From contig JAOANE010000048.1 in the NCBI GenBank assembly GCA_025194985.1, forward strand, positions 1 through 64,000: a stretch of 64,000 nucleotides of DNA. The letters run 5' to 3'. Below are positions 1 to 8,151 of this stretch, piece after piece. The stretch comes from Regnicoccus frigidus. Lineage in GTDB: Bacteria > Cyanobacteriota > Cyanobacteriia > PCC-6307 > Cyanobiaceae. Below the pieces are notes generated by a model. It worked only from the letters and a program-made list of their open reading frames with translations. It was not told the origin of the DNA and did not search any database. A program made the translations under genes and the position numbers. Positions within the stretch are counted from its first letter, which is position 1. Each line of letters begins with the position of its first letter.

Positions 1-265
1 CGGCCACCAGCACGCCTATTTCCCGGCCCGGCTTGGCCAGCTCGATCTTTTCGCGCTCGGCGCCAGCGGCAGCGGCCCGCGCCAACTACTCCTGGGAGGC
101 GCCGCCGCCTTCCAGACCCTCACCGTGCTCGATCTCTCCTGGCAGAGCGGAAGCACCCGTGACACCACCTACAACCTGCGCACCCTGGAGGTGGTGAACC
201 GCAACGCCCTCCCGGGTCGAATCATCAACCGCCAGGGCCAGGCGCTGGTGCGGCGAGCCGGCTGA
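1..265 (+). CDS. Metallophosphoesterase, C-terminal fragment (cut by window edge)
   Basis: The frame beginning at base 2 runs to TGA at 263-265 and encodes about 87 residues. The fragment opens with GHQHAYFPARLG, which looks like the last metal-binding GHxH motif of a calcineurin-like phosphoesterase, followed by an LGASGSGPRQLL loop and a short beta-rich tail. The N-terminal metal motifs lie outside the window, so substrate cannot be judged. Its 3' end overlaps the end of the convergent NADH dehydrogenase gene by 41 bases. Family-level call only. Confidence 0.6.
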   Translation, partial: GHQHAYFPARLGQLDLFALGASGSGPRQLLLGGAAAFQTLTVLDLSWQSGSTRDTTYNLRTLEVVNRNALPGRIINRQGQALVRRAG

Positions 266-1655
266 CCCCGGGGATCTCGGAGATCTCGGTGGCCGCCGGA
301 GCCCGCGTCAGGCCCACATCCACGCCGATGTGCTGCTCCGGGCGGCCGGTGATCAGCAGGGCGCTGCGCTGACGGGTGGCGATCTGCCACAGCCAGCGGG
401 TGAGCAGGGTGATGCGGTTTTCGGTGGCAGGGATGAAGGCCAGGTGGGCCAGTCCCCAGAGCAGCCAACCGAGCAAGCCAGTGACGCGCAGGCCGCGCAG
501 GTCGGCCACCGCGAACAGCGGACCGATCACCGCCATGGAGCCAAGATCCAGCCAGCGGAAGGGCGGACTGACCTCGCCCTTGATCTGGCGCAGGATGTCG
601 CCGGCCACCCACGACCCCATCTGCACCGCCGGGCCGGCCATGCCGGGCAGCGGCGCGCCGTCGCTGGTGTGGCCGTAGCTGCAGAGATCGCCCACCACCC
701 GCAGCTCCGGATGACCCGGCACCGAGAAATCGGGCTCCACCAGCACGCGCCCGAGGCGATCCACAGCGCAGCCGCTGCGCTCGGCCAGCAGTTTTCCGAG
801 CCGTGAGGCCCGCACCCCAGCGGTCCAGCAGACGGTGGCGGCCTCGAGAAAGCGGGGTTCCCCTTCTTCCTTGAGCAGGACCTTGCCCGGCTCGATCGCC
901 CCCACCATTGAGCCCAGACACAGCTCCACCCCATTGCGCTCCAGGTACTCCGCTGCCGCCGCCGAGAGGCTGGGATGCATTGTTGGCAGCACCCGATCCA
1001 CCGCATCCACCAGCACCACCCGGCAGAGCTCCACCTGCAACTGCTTGAAATCGCGGCGGATGGCGCTGTGCATCAGCTCCACCAGGGAGCCCGCCAGTTC
1101 GCAACCGGCCGGCCCGGCACCCACCACCACCACCGACTGCAGGAACTGGCGGCGCTGGGGATCGGTGGTCTGCTCGGCCTCTTCCAGGGCCATCAGCAAC
1201 CGGCGACGAATTTCCTGGGCGTGCTCCAGGATCTTCATCGGCGGTGCCAGCGGCCGCCATTCCTCGTGACCGAAATAGGTGCTGCCCGAACCGCAGGCCA
1301 GCACCAGCTGGTCGTAGCCGTAGTGATGGCCGTTGAACCGCAGGGAACGGTTCTCCAGATCAAGGTCGGTGACCTCCCCCAGCAGCACCTGAACGTTGGG
1401 GGCCTGACCCACCATCTGGCGCAGGGGCGAGGCCACATCCGCCGCCGAGACCAGCCCCGAAGCCACCTGATAGAGGAGGGGCTGAAACAGGTTGAAATTG
1501 CGCTTGTCAATCAGGGTGACGCGCACCGGCTGGCGGGCCAGGGCCTGGCAGACGCGAACGCCGGCGAAGCCACCGCCCACCACCACCACATGGGGCCAGC
1601 TCGCCTGGGTGGCGGCGGGGGGGTCGAGTTCAAGAAAGAAGCGTTCCGGCGCCAT
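225..1655 (-). CDS. Type II NAD(P)H dehydrogenase (FAD-dependent, NDH-2)
   Basis: A single-subunit, non-proton-pumping NAD(P)H:quinone oxidoreductase of the thylakoid or cytoplasmic membrane face. Counting from the ATG at 1655 (MAPERFFLEL), the FAD-binding motif GGGFAG is at about residues 27-32, and a second dinucleotide fold GAGPAGCELAG appears near residue 185. The C-terminal third is hydrophobic (LLGWLLWGLAHLAF) as in the membrane-contacting tail of NDH-2. About 475 residues, a usual family length. Other in-frame starts are ATG at 1670 and TTG at 1685; no convincing ribosome site separates them. It follows the MidA-family methyltransferase on the same strand, so the two may be cotranscribed. 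It could belong to any of the cyanobacterial NdbA/B/C groups. Confidence 0.85.
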   Translation of the reverse strand: MAPERFFLELDPPAATQASWPHVVVVGGGFAGVRVCQALARQPVRVTLIDKRNFNLFQPLLYQVASGLVSAADVASPLRQMVGQAPNVQVLLGEVTDLDLENRSLRFNGHHYGYDQLVLACGSGSTYFGHEEWRPLAPPMKILEHAQEIRRRLLMALEEAEQTTDPQRRQFLQSVVVVGAGPAGCELAGSLVELMHSAIRRDFKQLQVELCRVVLVDAVDRVLPTMHPSLSAAAAEYLERNGVELCLGSMVGAIEPGKVLLKEEGEPRFLEAATVCWTAGVRASRLGKLLAERSGCAVDRLGRVLVEPDFSVPGHPELRVVGDLCSYGHTSDGAPLPGMAGPAVQMGSWVAGDILRQIKGEVSPPFRWLDLGSMAVIGPLFAVADLRGLRVTGLLGWLLWGLAHLAFIPATENRITLLTRWLWQIATRQRSALLITGRPEQHIGVDVGLTRAPAATEISEIPGVSRLAAPAPGPGG

Positions 1656-1778
1656 TGAATCGGTGAGCATCAGCAAGACCAACAAGTTGACGTTTAGGGC
1701 GCAGGCGCCGAGCGGGTTGTCTCCGTTGCAGCACTCGCACAGGCAGGGCGGGAACTGGGCTGGGCCTTGATGGGCGGG

Positions 1779-2984
1779 CTAGGCCGGTTCGGCCAAAAAC
1801 AGGGGGGTGTCGCCTGAACGGGGCTGGGCCTGATCCGCTCCGGACTCGCCCCGGGCAAAGGCCAGCCAGCGGAAATCACCGAGGGCGGCGGGATCCACCA
1901 GCCGCAGCAAGGCTTCGCGACGGGCCAGCAGCTCGCCCAGCCCGGCGCCGCCCTGGTGCTGAAGCCCGTGCAGCCGTTCCGCCAGCCCCAGGGCCAGCAG
2001 CGCCTCCCCCTGGCGGCACTGACCCAGCAGCTGCCAACCGCTGGCGCTGGCCGCCGCCACCAGGCTGTCGATGCAGAGGTGGGCGGTGAGATCCCAGTGG
2101 CCGGGATCGGCCAGGGGATCGCTGCTGGCCTGCTGGCCCCGGTAGGCCATCAAGGTGCCGTTGGAGCGCTGCGGCGCGTAGTAGCGCCAGGCCTCCAGGG
2201 CGTAGTCGACCACCAGCAGGCGGCCGCAGCGCAGCGCCGCACCACAGGCCGCCAGCCAGGGCTCGAGCCCCGGATGCAGCTCCGTGCACCAGCCTGGAGG
2301 CCGCTGCTCCCCAGGCGGTTGCAGGCCCAGGGGCTGCAGCCGTGCCGCTGCCGCCGGCTCCAGGGGTCCGCCGGGCTCCAGCCGCAACGTTCCCTGCTGG
2401 AGCGTCACCAGCTGCTGGCGCCAGCCCGCCCCGCTGCTCACGATCCGCTCCACCGCCAGGGCATCGAGCACCTCGTGGGCCAGCACCACGCCCCGCAGCG
2501 GCCGCGCCGCCAGCTCCTCGAAGCTGCTCCAGCGCACCGGCAGCGGGCAATCCTCAAGCCGCTGCCGCTGGCGGGCGGCCATGCCGGCGTTGGGCTCCAC
2601 CAGCACCAGCTCGGTGCAGGCCGCCAGCAACGGCCAACCGTCCACCAGCGCAGCGGCCAGCTGCCCGGCCAGGTCGCCCTCGCCAGGGCCGGTCTCGATC
2701 AGGGAGAGGCGGGAGCTGCCGATCTCCTGCGAAGAGGTGTCTTGCGTCGGTGGATCCAGTGCAAGCTCCTTGAGCCACTGGGCAACCTGGGCCGCGAGCA
2801 GGCCGGCAAAGTCAGCCCCCAGCGACGGGGCCGTGGCGAAATCGCCATGGCGGCCGATGCGCAGGCGGCCAGCTCCGTAGGCACCGTGCTCAGGGTCATG
2901 CAACGCCCAGTCCATGTAGCGGGCGAAGGGCACGCTGCCGCCTGCCGCTTCGAGGCGCTGTTGCAGCCAGGCAGGAACGGGCAC
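1779..2984 (-). CDS. SAM-dependent methyltransferase, MidA/NDUFAF7 family
   Basis: A 401-residue protein of the MidA (DUF185/PF02636) family. The N-terminal part has the family hallmarks FARYMDWALHDPEHGAYG and the G-rich GDFATAPSLG, then ALIETGPGEGDLA-like SAM-binding sequence (LIETGPGEGDLAGQLA) at about residues 95-110, and VLAHEVLDALAVER further on. The eukaryotic NDUFAF7/MidA protein methylates an arginine of the complex I 49-kDa subunit. Whether the bacterial enzyme does the same to NDH-1 is inference. It is divergent from psb32, 47 bases away, and upstream of the NDH-2 gene on the same strand. Confidence 0.85.
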   Translation of the reverse strand: MPVPAWLQQRLEAAGGSVPFARYMDWALHDPEHGAYGAGRLRIGRHGDFATAPSLGADFAGLLAAQVAQWLKELALDPPTQDTSSQEIGSSRLSLIETGPGEGDLAGQLAAALVDGWPLLAACTELVLVEPNAGMAARQRQRLEDCPLPVRWSSFEELAARPLRGVVLAHEVLDALAVERIVSSGAGWRQQLVTLQQGTLRLEPGGPLEPAAAARLQPLGLQPPGEQRPPGWCTELHPGLEPWLAACGAALRCGRLLVVDYALEAWRYYAPQRSNGTLMAYRGQQASSDPLADPGHWDLTAHLCIDSLVAAASASGWQLLGQCRQGEALLALGLAERLHGLQHQGGAGLGELLARREALLRLVDPAALGDFRWLAFARGESGADQAQPRSGDTPLFLAEPA

Positions 2985-3031
2985 GGCAGGAGCCTGGCTG
3001 GAAGAGAATGAAGCGTCACTGAAGCAGCCGC

Positions 3032-3868
3032 ATGGGTCAAGCCGACCGATCCCGTCCCACTCCTCCGCCTGGCCTGCTCGGGATCGCGGCGGCCCTGCTG
3101 GTGCTGCTGACGGCCCTGGGCGGCCTGGCCGGGGGGGCGATGGCGGCGGACAACCCTGAGTTGCTTCCCGATCACCCCACCCCGGTGATCGATCTGGCCC
3201 GGGCCCTCACCGACGGCCAGCGCGACAGCCTGGAAGCCGAACTGGCCGATTTTGAAACAAGCAGCGGCTGGAAGCTGCGGGTCCTCACCCAGTACGAGCG
3301 CACCCCCGGCCTGGCGGTGAAGGAGTTCTGGGGGCTCGATGAGCGCAGCCTCGTGCTTGTGGCCGATCCGCGCGGCGGCAACCTGCTCAACTTCAACGTC
3401 GGCGACGCCCTGTTCGCCCTGATGCCCCGCACCTTCTGGGTGGAGCTGCAGACGCGCTACGGCAACCAGTACTACGTGCGCGACCACGGCGAAGACGGCG
3501 CCATCGTTGATTCCCTCGCTGCCGTGGAAACCTGCCTGGAGCGGGGCGGCTGTCAGGTGGTGCCCGGCCTTCCCCAGGAGCAGTGGTTGCTCACCTTCTG
3601 CACCTCAGTGCTGGGCGGCTTGATCGTCGGCTTTGCCGGCTACCCACGCAAGGAGGGGGATCGGGTCGCCTGGAGTTGGGTGCTGCTGCTCTCACCGCTG
3701 TGGGGAATGCTGTTCCTGATCTTTGGACTTGGGCCGGTGATCACGCGCACCTCAGATCTGCTGCCCATCCTGCGCAACAGCCTCGGCTTCCTGGGCTCAA
3801 CGGTGCTGGCCTACCTGATCGCCCAGCGCACGGTGGGCAAGCCCCCGCTCAGCGGCGATCAGGCCTGA
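3032..3868 (+). CDS. psb32: TPM-domain protein Psb32 (PSII repair)
   Basis: A 278-residue exported, membrane-anchored protein. A hydrophobic N-terminal signal (LLGIAAALLVLLTALGGLAGG) ends near an AMA-A site at residue 38. The TPM (DUF477) domain follows with PVIDLARALTDGQRDSLEAE and GWKLRVLTQYERTPG, and two to three transmembrane helices lie at the C-terminus (about 185-265). Cyanobacterial Psb32 and plant TLP18.3 of this family protect Photosystem II and speed repair in the thylakoid lumen. The match in domain order and length is good. Starts at ATG 3032, divergent from the MidA gene. Confidence 0.8.
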   Translation: MGQADRSRPTPPPGLLGIAAALLVLLTALGGLAGGAMAADNPELLPDHPTPVIDLARALTDGQRDSLEAELADFETSSGWKLRVLTQYERTPGLAVKEFWGLDERSLVLVADPRGGNLLNFNVGDALFALMPRTFWVELQTRYGNQYYVRDHGEDGAIVDSLAAVETCLERGGCQVVPGLPQEQWLLTFCTSVLGGLIVGFAGYPRKEGDRVAWSWVLLLSPLWGMLFLIFGLGPVITRTSDLLPILRNSLGFLGSTVLAYLIAQRTVGKPPLSGDQA

Positions 3869-3874
3869 ACTGAT

Positions 3875-4675
3875 TTAGTTGGGGGTGCTGCCGACATCCC
3901 GCAGGGCACAAGCCAGGCTGCCGTAGGTGCACTGAGCAATCGGCGGCTCCACGGTCTGAGCCTGGGCAATGTCATTGCGGCGGATGATGCTGGCCCGCAG
4001 CATTGAGAGATTGGCCTCATAGAACTGCTTGAGCTCGGTGAAGCGCTTGACCGGCTGGCCATAGAAACTGCGGCCAGCGAGGGTGGGGAAGGAGGCCCAC
4101 TCAGGTGCCAGCTTGGCAGCCAGTTGCGGGGTCATCACGCCGCGGTCTGCCAGCTCAAGGGCTCCACGGTGGCGGATCAGAAAAATCGCTGCTTGATCCT
4201 GCACCTCAGGGCCGAAGCCACCCAGACCCATCCGACGGGTCACCATGTCCCAGGTGGGTGGCATGAACTGGTAAGCACCGGCAGCTGCACTGGCATACCG
4301 GGCCGTGCGCATCACCCGGTTGGGGTGACGGTCCAAGGAGGACATCAACGAGCCGCCGAACAGGATCCAGTAACCCTGGTCCTGGCCGTTGGCCCAGGTG
4401 CCCTCAGCGAAGCGAATCGTGTTGAGCAGGGCCCGTCGTTCCGGCGTGATCGCGAAGGAGCGGGCCGTGTCGGCGGCTTCGCGCACATCCACCGCGGCCA
4501 CGGAACGGGGTTCCAGTGGGGAGGCCATGGGAGCGCTCATGCTGGGACGACGAATCTCCTGCCAGATGGTGGCCTGAGCCGGGGCTGCTGCCCCGATCAA
4601 CAGAGCGGAGAGGAGGAGGCGAGCGGGCGGGAAGAAGTTAGGCAAACCGGGGATGTCGTGAGTGGGGAAGAACAA
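3875..4675 (-). CDS. Exported lambda-type lysozyme / muramidase (GH104-like)
   Basis: A 266-residue protein with a signal peptide (hydrophobic stretch LLLSALLIGAAAPAQA, residues 20-35) and a domain that aligns along its length with phage lambda endolysin. The shared landmarks are LNTIRFAEGT with the probable catalytic Glu91, HPNRVM, SAAAGAYQFMPPTWD, FGPEVQDQAAIFLI and DRGVMTP. Lambda endolysin is a lytic transglycosylase that cleaves peptidoglycan. Here it is a standalone exported enzyme with about 70 residues between signal and domain and no adjacent holin, so a cell-wall remodelling role is likelier than phage lysis (inference). It converges on psb32 with six bases between them. Confidence 0.85.
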   Translation of the reverse strand: MFFPTHDIPGLPNFFPPARLLLSALLIGAAAPAQATIWQEIRRPSMSAPMASPLEPRSVAAVDVREAADTARSFAITPERRALLNTIRFAEGTWANGQDQGYWILFGGSLMSSLDRHPNRVMRTARYASAAAGAYQFMPPTWDMVTRRMGLGGFGPEVQDQAAIFLIRHRGALELADRGVMTPQLAAKLAPEWASFPTLAGRSFYGQPVKRFTELKQFYEANLSMLRASIIRRNDIAQAQTVEPPIAQCTYGSLACALRDVGSTPN

Positions 4676-4754
4676 CGCAAGGCATTAGCCACCTCAGAAA
4701 GCAGTGACCGCCATGGGAATTTGGCGGACTTTGACGCAACAAGAAAACGAAGAA

Positions 4755-4770
4755 GGTTGCGATCGCAACC
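4755..4770. repeat. 16-base perfect palindrome containing a GCGATCGC core
   Basis: The sequence GGTTGCGATCGCAACC is its own reverse complement. The centre is the octamer known as HIP1 in many cyanobacteria. It lies about 80 bases upstream of the lysozyme start. It could be a protein binding site or merely a flanked HIP1 site. Confidence 0.6.
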
Positions 4771-4941
4771 AAATTGCGGCGGGAATTAGTTGGAACGACT
4801 GCAGAACAGCTGAGCGAGAAAACTTTGTGCTTCAGCAGATGAATCGTGAAAGATTTGGATCAGGAACCGTCGGAGAGATGGATGGATACATCGCGGCGGG
4901 CTATGTCGTTGGATAACTTGACAAATACCGGGCCCACAGGT

Positions 4942-5012
4942 GTTCGCATAAGTGACAGTCGCATAAGTGTCTACCGGTTATCAGATGTGGTGTGGGCGTT
5001 CGCATCACTGAC
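4942..5012 (+). repeat. Iterated 15-base motif (gttcgcataagtgac and variants)
   Basis: Three related copies are visible: 4942-4956 (gttcgcataagtgac), 4957-4971 (agtcgcataagtgtc, immediately adjacent, same period) and 4998-5012 (gttcgcatcactgac). The first two share the exact ten bases cgcataagtg. Closely spaced repeats like these occur at the ends of some insertion sequences such as the IS21 family, but no transposase or second end is present. The origin is therefore inference. Confidence 0.55.
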
Positions 5013-5135
5013 TCAGGCAAGGATTCTTGTTGATCAGGGCCCCATCTTTCGCGATGATCAGCTCTCCTGATTGAAGCCATGAGCATCGATAGGCATTTCC
5101 AGTAAAAGCCTTCCAGTGCAGCGCTTCTCGGCCAT

Positions 5136-6221
5136 TCAGGCTAGTGCCGAAGCCGCTCTTGCAGCCGCAAAGGCTTCGATCGCCTCAGCCGCCTGCTCCG
5201 CCCCATCGCTCACCAGTGGCGCCCCCCGGGCGGCCAGCAACGGCTGGTCGAGTTGCCAGTCACCGCCCAGCAGTTGGGCCTGGCTCAGCAACCGGTGCGG
5301 CCCGCAGCGCTGCAGCTCCCGCTCCATGACCGCCGCCTCGGCGAAGCCCTGCCGCGCCACCAGATGGACTCCCATCTGATTGGAGAGGGCCTCACAGAAA
5401 CTGCTGTAGCCCGCCTTGCCGATCAGCCGCTCGCACAGGGGCATCACCTCCAGCGGCCGCACGTCTGCGGGCAGAACCCGGCCATTCGGTGCGGCTGCAG
5501 CCGCTGGATCGGAGCTGATGAACCACCAATCGGGCCAGCGTCCAAACAGTTCGGGATCGAGCCGATAGCCGAAGCCACCGAAGGCCAGCAGCACGCAGCG
5601 CTGTCGCTGCTGGGGCAGATCCAGTTGGCGGCGCAGGATCTGCGGATTCAGCCGTGGCTTCCCGGCGGTGAGTCCCACCCGCGTCTCCGGCAGCCGCCAG
5701 TCCATGGCCAGCGAAAACGGGCAGCGGATCAGACCATCACCCCGGCGGTACAGATCCCGGCAACGCTCCGCCCAGGCCAGGAACGCACCGCCCATCGGGG
5801 CGTAGATGTCGTCCCAGCCGAAGTTGCCCATCCAGAGCAACGGCAGCCCGGTGGCTTCCGCCAGCCGGGCTGCGGCAGGGGGAACATCGCCCAGCAGCAG
5901 CGCAGGGCCGCCCTGGGCCGCCAACCAGGCCGCCTCGGTGCTGATCTGCCCAGGCAGGCGCTGCTCCAGGGCCGCAAGGGCCGCGAGTGTGGCCGGCCCG
6001 TCCACTCCGAGAGCATCAGCCTGCACAGCGCCCACATCCCAGCCACAGGGGCGGTGCTCAAAGGGAGTGGCCCCGAAGGCGCCGGCGAGAAAGGAGGTGG
6101 GCAGGGAGCTGGAGATCACCAGCCGCCAGGAGGGTTGGCGTGCCGCCAGGGCCAGCAGCACCGAAGCCACCCGCGACCCATGGCCAAAGCCGTGGCCGCT
6201 GACGCAGGCATAGATCAGCAC
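5136..6221 (-). CDS. Glycosyltransferase-like protein (arabinokinase N-domain type)
   Basis: A 361-residue protein starting MLIYACVSGHGFGHGSR. This His/Gly-rich nucleotide-sugar-binding start is typical of MurG/UDP-glycosyltransferase-like proteins and of the N-terminal domain of plant L-arabinokinase. Further features are LLLGDVPPAAARLAEATGLP near residue 110, VLLAFGGFG near 230, and the C-terminal acceptor/donor loop GKAGYSSFCEALSNQMG. Donor and acceptor are unknown. The preceding phosphoesterase gene overlaps its start by seven bases, which implies translational coupling. Confidence 0.65.
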   Translation of the reverse strand: MLIYACVSGHGFGHGSRVASVLLALAARQPSWRLVISSSLPTSFLAGAFGATPFEHRPCGWDVGAVQADALGVDGPATLAALAALEQRLPGQISTEAAWLAAQGGPALLLGDVPPAAARLAEATGLPLLWMGNFGWDDIYAPMGGAFLAWAERCRDLYRRGDGLIRCPFSLAMDWRLPETRVGLTAGKPRLNPQILRRQLDLPQQRQRCVLLAFGGFGYRLDPELFGRWPDWWFISSDPAAAAAPNGRVLPADVRPLEVMPLCERLIGKAGYSSFCEALSNQMGVHLVARQGFAEAAVMERELQRCGPHRLLSQAQLLGGDWQLDQPLLAARGAPLVSDGAEQAAEAIEAFAAARAASALA

Positions 6222-7075
6222 GTCACGGCAAGGGGTTGCTCCACCAACGTCTGTTCATAGAGCAGGCGACCTTCCGGGCTGTACCAGCGGTGGCTGGCGT
6301 GAACCAGCCGGTGGCCGTCAAGTTCGGCCCAGGAGAAATGGCGCAGTTCCCGCCCCTCACCGTCGATGCCGTGGCGCGGCACACAGGCCGCATTGAGATA
6401 GGCGGTGCCGCGGCGATCAACCAGAAAGCTGCGGCGTTCGCCGCTGCCACGCATCAGGCGGTGGTGCATATGACCGAAAACCACCAGCGGCAGGGGGCGC
6501 TGGCGCTGGATGCGCTCGATCGCCATCGCCAGGTCCATGTCGCCCCAGTCGCAGGCGGGAGGTTTCCAATCCCGGCCGCAGGGGTCGCGGGCCTCGCTGC
6601 CCAGGCCCGTGGGGCCTGAATGGGCCAGCAGCACGAGGGGGCGCTCTGGATCGGCAGCCAGGGCGGCCGCCGTGATCCGATCGGCCGATTCCCGCGAGGA
6701 GACCGGCCCCCACAGCGCCTTCACCCCCATGGAAAGGTGATAGCCGCCGCCGGCGCTGGCTGGGCGCCCGCCCACCACCGAGAGTCCAGCTGGCTCAAGG
6801 TCGCAGCGGCGCCAGCCGCAATGGCGCTCACCGAGTAGGTCGATCTGGCGCTGGAGCTTGCGGCCGCTGTCGTCTTTGCCGGTGTCGTGGTTGCCGAGAA
6901 TGCAGGCGAGTGGCTGATCGAGCGAGGCGAGGCTGGTGGCGATCCGCTCCTGGCCATCACTGAGATCGCCGACCACCAGAAAGGCATCGGGCGCCAGGAT
7001 GCGCAGCAGGGCCACGTCGCTGCGATCCCACTGCCCGTGCAGATCCCCGGCAATGGCGATGCGTATCTGCGCCGT
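6215..7075 (-). CDS. Metallophosphoesterase, TIGR04168 type (non-canonical start likely)
   Basis: A calcineurin-like phosphoesterase with all metal motifs in order: GDLHG, VVGDLSDG, ILGNHD, LLAHSGPTG and FGHMHH, about 287 residues. The first motif (GDLHG, near 7045) lies upstream of the first ordinary in-frame start (GTG at 7015), and no ATG, GTG or TTG occurs between it and the in-frame stop at 7085-7087. An ACG codon at 7073-7075 sits five bases after the ribosome-site-like AGGGAG, so translation probably starts there; ATA, ATC or ATT codons are alternatives. The family is widespread in cyanobacteria and its substrate is unknown. Overlaps the glycosyltransferase-like gene by seven bases. 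Confidence 0.75.
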   Translation of the reverse strand, partial: TAQIRIAIAGDLHGQWDRSDVALLRILAPDAFLVVGDLSDGQERIATSLASLDQPLACILGNHDTGKDDSGRKLQRQIDLLGERHCGWRRCDLEPAGLSVVGGRPASAGGGYHLSMGVKALWGPVSSRESADRITAAALAADPERPLVLLAHSGPTGLGSEARDPCGRDWKPPACDWGDMDLAMAIERIQRQRPLPLVVFGHMHHRLMRGSGERRSFLVDRRGTAYLNAACVPRHGIDGEGRELRHFSWAELDGHRLVHASHRWYSPEGRLLYEQTLVEQPLAVTC

Positions 7076-7109
7076 GTCGACTCCCTAGGCTGGGAGCATC
7101 CTGCCGCAA

Positions 7110-8120
7110 ATGAGGCTCCGGTTGGTTTTCGCGGCCTCTGAGACTCGCTTCCCTTCTCCCACCACCACCGCTGCCGGCTCAGGCTCCGCTCCAAGCCACG
7201 CGGCCCTGCCGGGGGCCATCGACGCCCTGAAGCGCCGGCGGAACGCCGTGATCCTGGCGCACTACTACCAGAGCCCCGAAATCCAGGACGTGGCCGATTT
7301 CATCGGCGATTCCCTGGAGCTCTCCCGACAGGCGGCTGCAACGGACGCCGAGGTGATCGTCTTCTGTGGCGTTCACTTCATGGCCGAAACCGCCAAGATC
7401 CTCAGCCCCGCCAAAATGGTGCTGCTGCCGGATCTGGAGGCGGGCTGTTCCCTGGCTGACGCCTGCCCCGCCGACGCCTTCGCCGCCTTCCGCGCCGAGC
7501 ACCCAGACCACCTGGTGGTGAGCTACATCAACTGCTCGGCGGCGGTGAAAGCCCAGAGCGACCTGATCTGCACCAGCAGCAACGCCGTGCGCCTAGTGCA
7601 GCAGCTGCCAGCCGAGCGGCCGATCCTGTTCGCCCCCGACCAGAACCTGGGTCGCTGGGTGGCCCAACAGAGTGGGCGTGAACTCACCCTCTGGCCCGGC
7701 AGCTGCATCGTGCACGAAACCTTCAGCGAGGAGGCCGTGCTGCGGCTGAAGCTGGAGCACCCACAGGCCGAAGTGATCGCCCATCCGGAATGCCAGCCCA
7801 ACCTGCTCGATCTCGCCGACTTCATCGGCTCCACCAGCAAGCTGCTGGCCCGCGCGGCCGCCAGCCCGGCCCCCGGTTTCATCGTGCTCACCGAGCCCGG
7901 CATCCTGCACCAGATGCGGCGCCAGGTGCCGGCCAAGAGTTTTTATGAGGTGCCGGGTCTCGACGGCTGCAGTTGCAACGCCTGCCCCTACATGCGGCTG
8001 AACACGCTGGAGAAGCTCTGGCATTGCCTCGAGACGATGGCCCCGGCGATCGAGCTCGACGAAGCCATGCGGCTGAAGGCCCTGGCGCCGATCCAGCGGA
8101 TGCTGGAACTGAGCGTCTGA
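7110..8120 (+). CDS. nadA: Quinolinate synthase NadA
   Basis: Condenses iminoaspartate with dihydroxyacetone phosphate to quinolinate in de novo NAD synthesis, using a [4Fe-4S] cluster. Motifs are VILAHYYQSPEIQDVADFIG near residue 50, VFCGVHFMAETAKIL with the first cluster cysteine, GSCIVHE with the second, and the C-terminal GCSCNACPYM with the third. Length 336 residues, normal for the family. An alanine/serine/proline-rich lead of about 30 residues precedes the conserved domain, so a later start is possible. It is divergent from the TIGR04168-type gene and no other NAD gene is adjacent. Confidence 0.95.
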   Translation: MRLRLVFAASETRFPSPTTTAAGSGSAPSHAALPGAIDALKRRRNAVILAHYYQSPEIQDVADFIGDSLELSRQAAATDAEVIVFCGVHFMAETAKILSPAKMVLLPDLEAGCSLADACPADAFAAFRAEHPDHLVVSYINCSAAVKAQSDLICTSSNAVRLVQQLPAERPILFAPDQNLGRWVAQQSGRELTLWPGSCIVHETFSEEAVLRLKLEHPQAEVIAHPECQPNLLDLADFIGSTSKLLARAAASPAPGFIVLTEPGILHQMRRQVPAKSFYEVPGLDGCSCNACPYMRLNTLEKLWHCLETMAPAIELDEAMRLKALAPIQRMLELSV

Positions 8121-8151
8121 GCTGGATCGCGTTCCTCAGCGCAGGTCCGCC

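Larger units (their letters stand above)
4676..5135. other. Gene-free stretch with repeats (upstream of the lysozyme gene)
   Basis: About 460 bases without a believable gene; the short open frames here lack family signals and change codon character. The stretch contains the start region of the lysozyme gene, a perfect 16-base palindrome at 4755-4770, and a repeated 15-base motif at 4942-5012. The latter could be a remnant of an insertion sequence end. No promoter can be assigned confidently. Confidence 0.5.
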
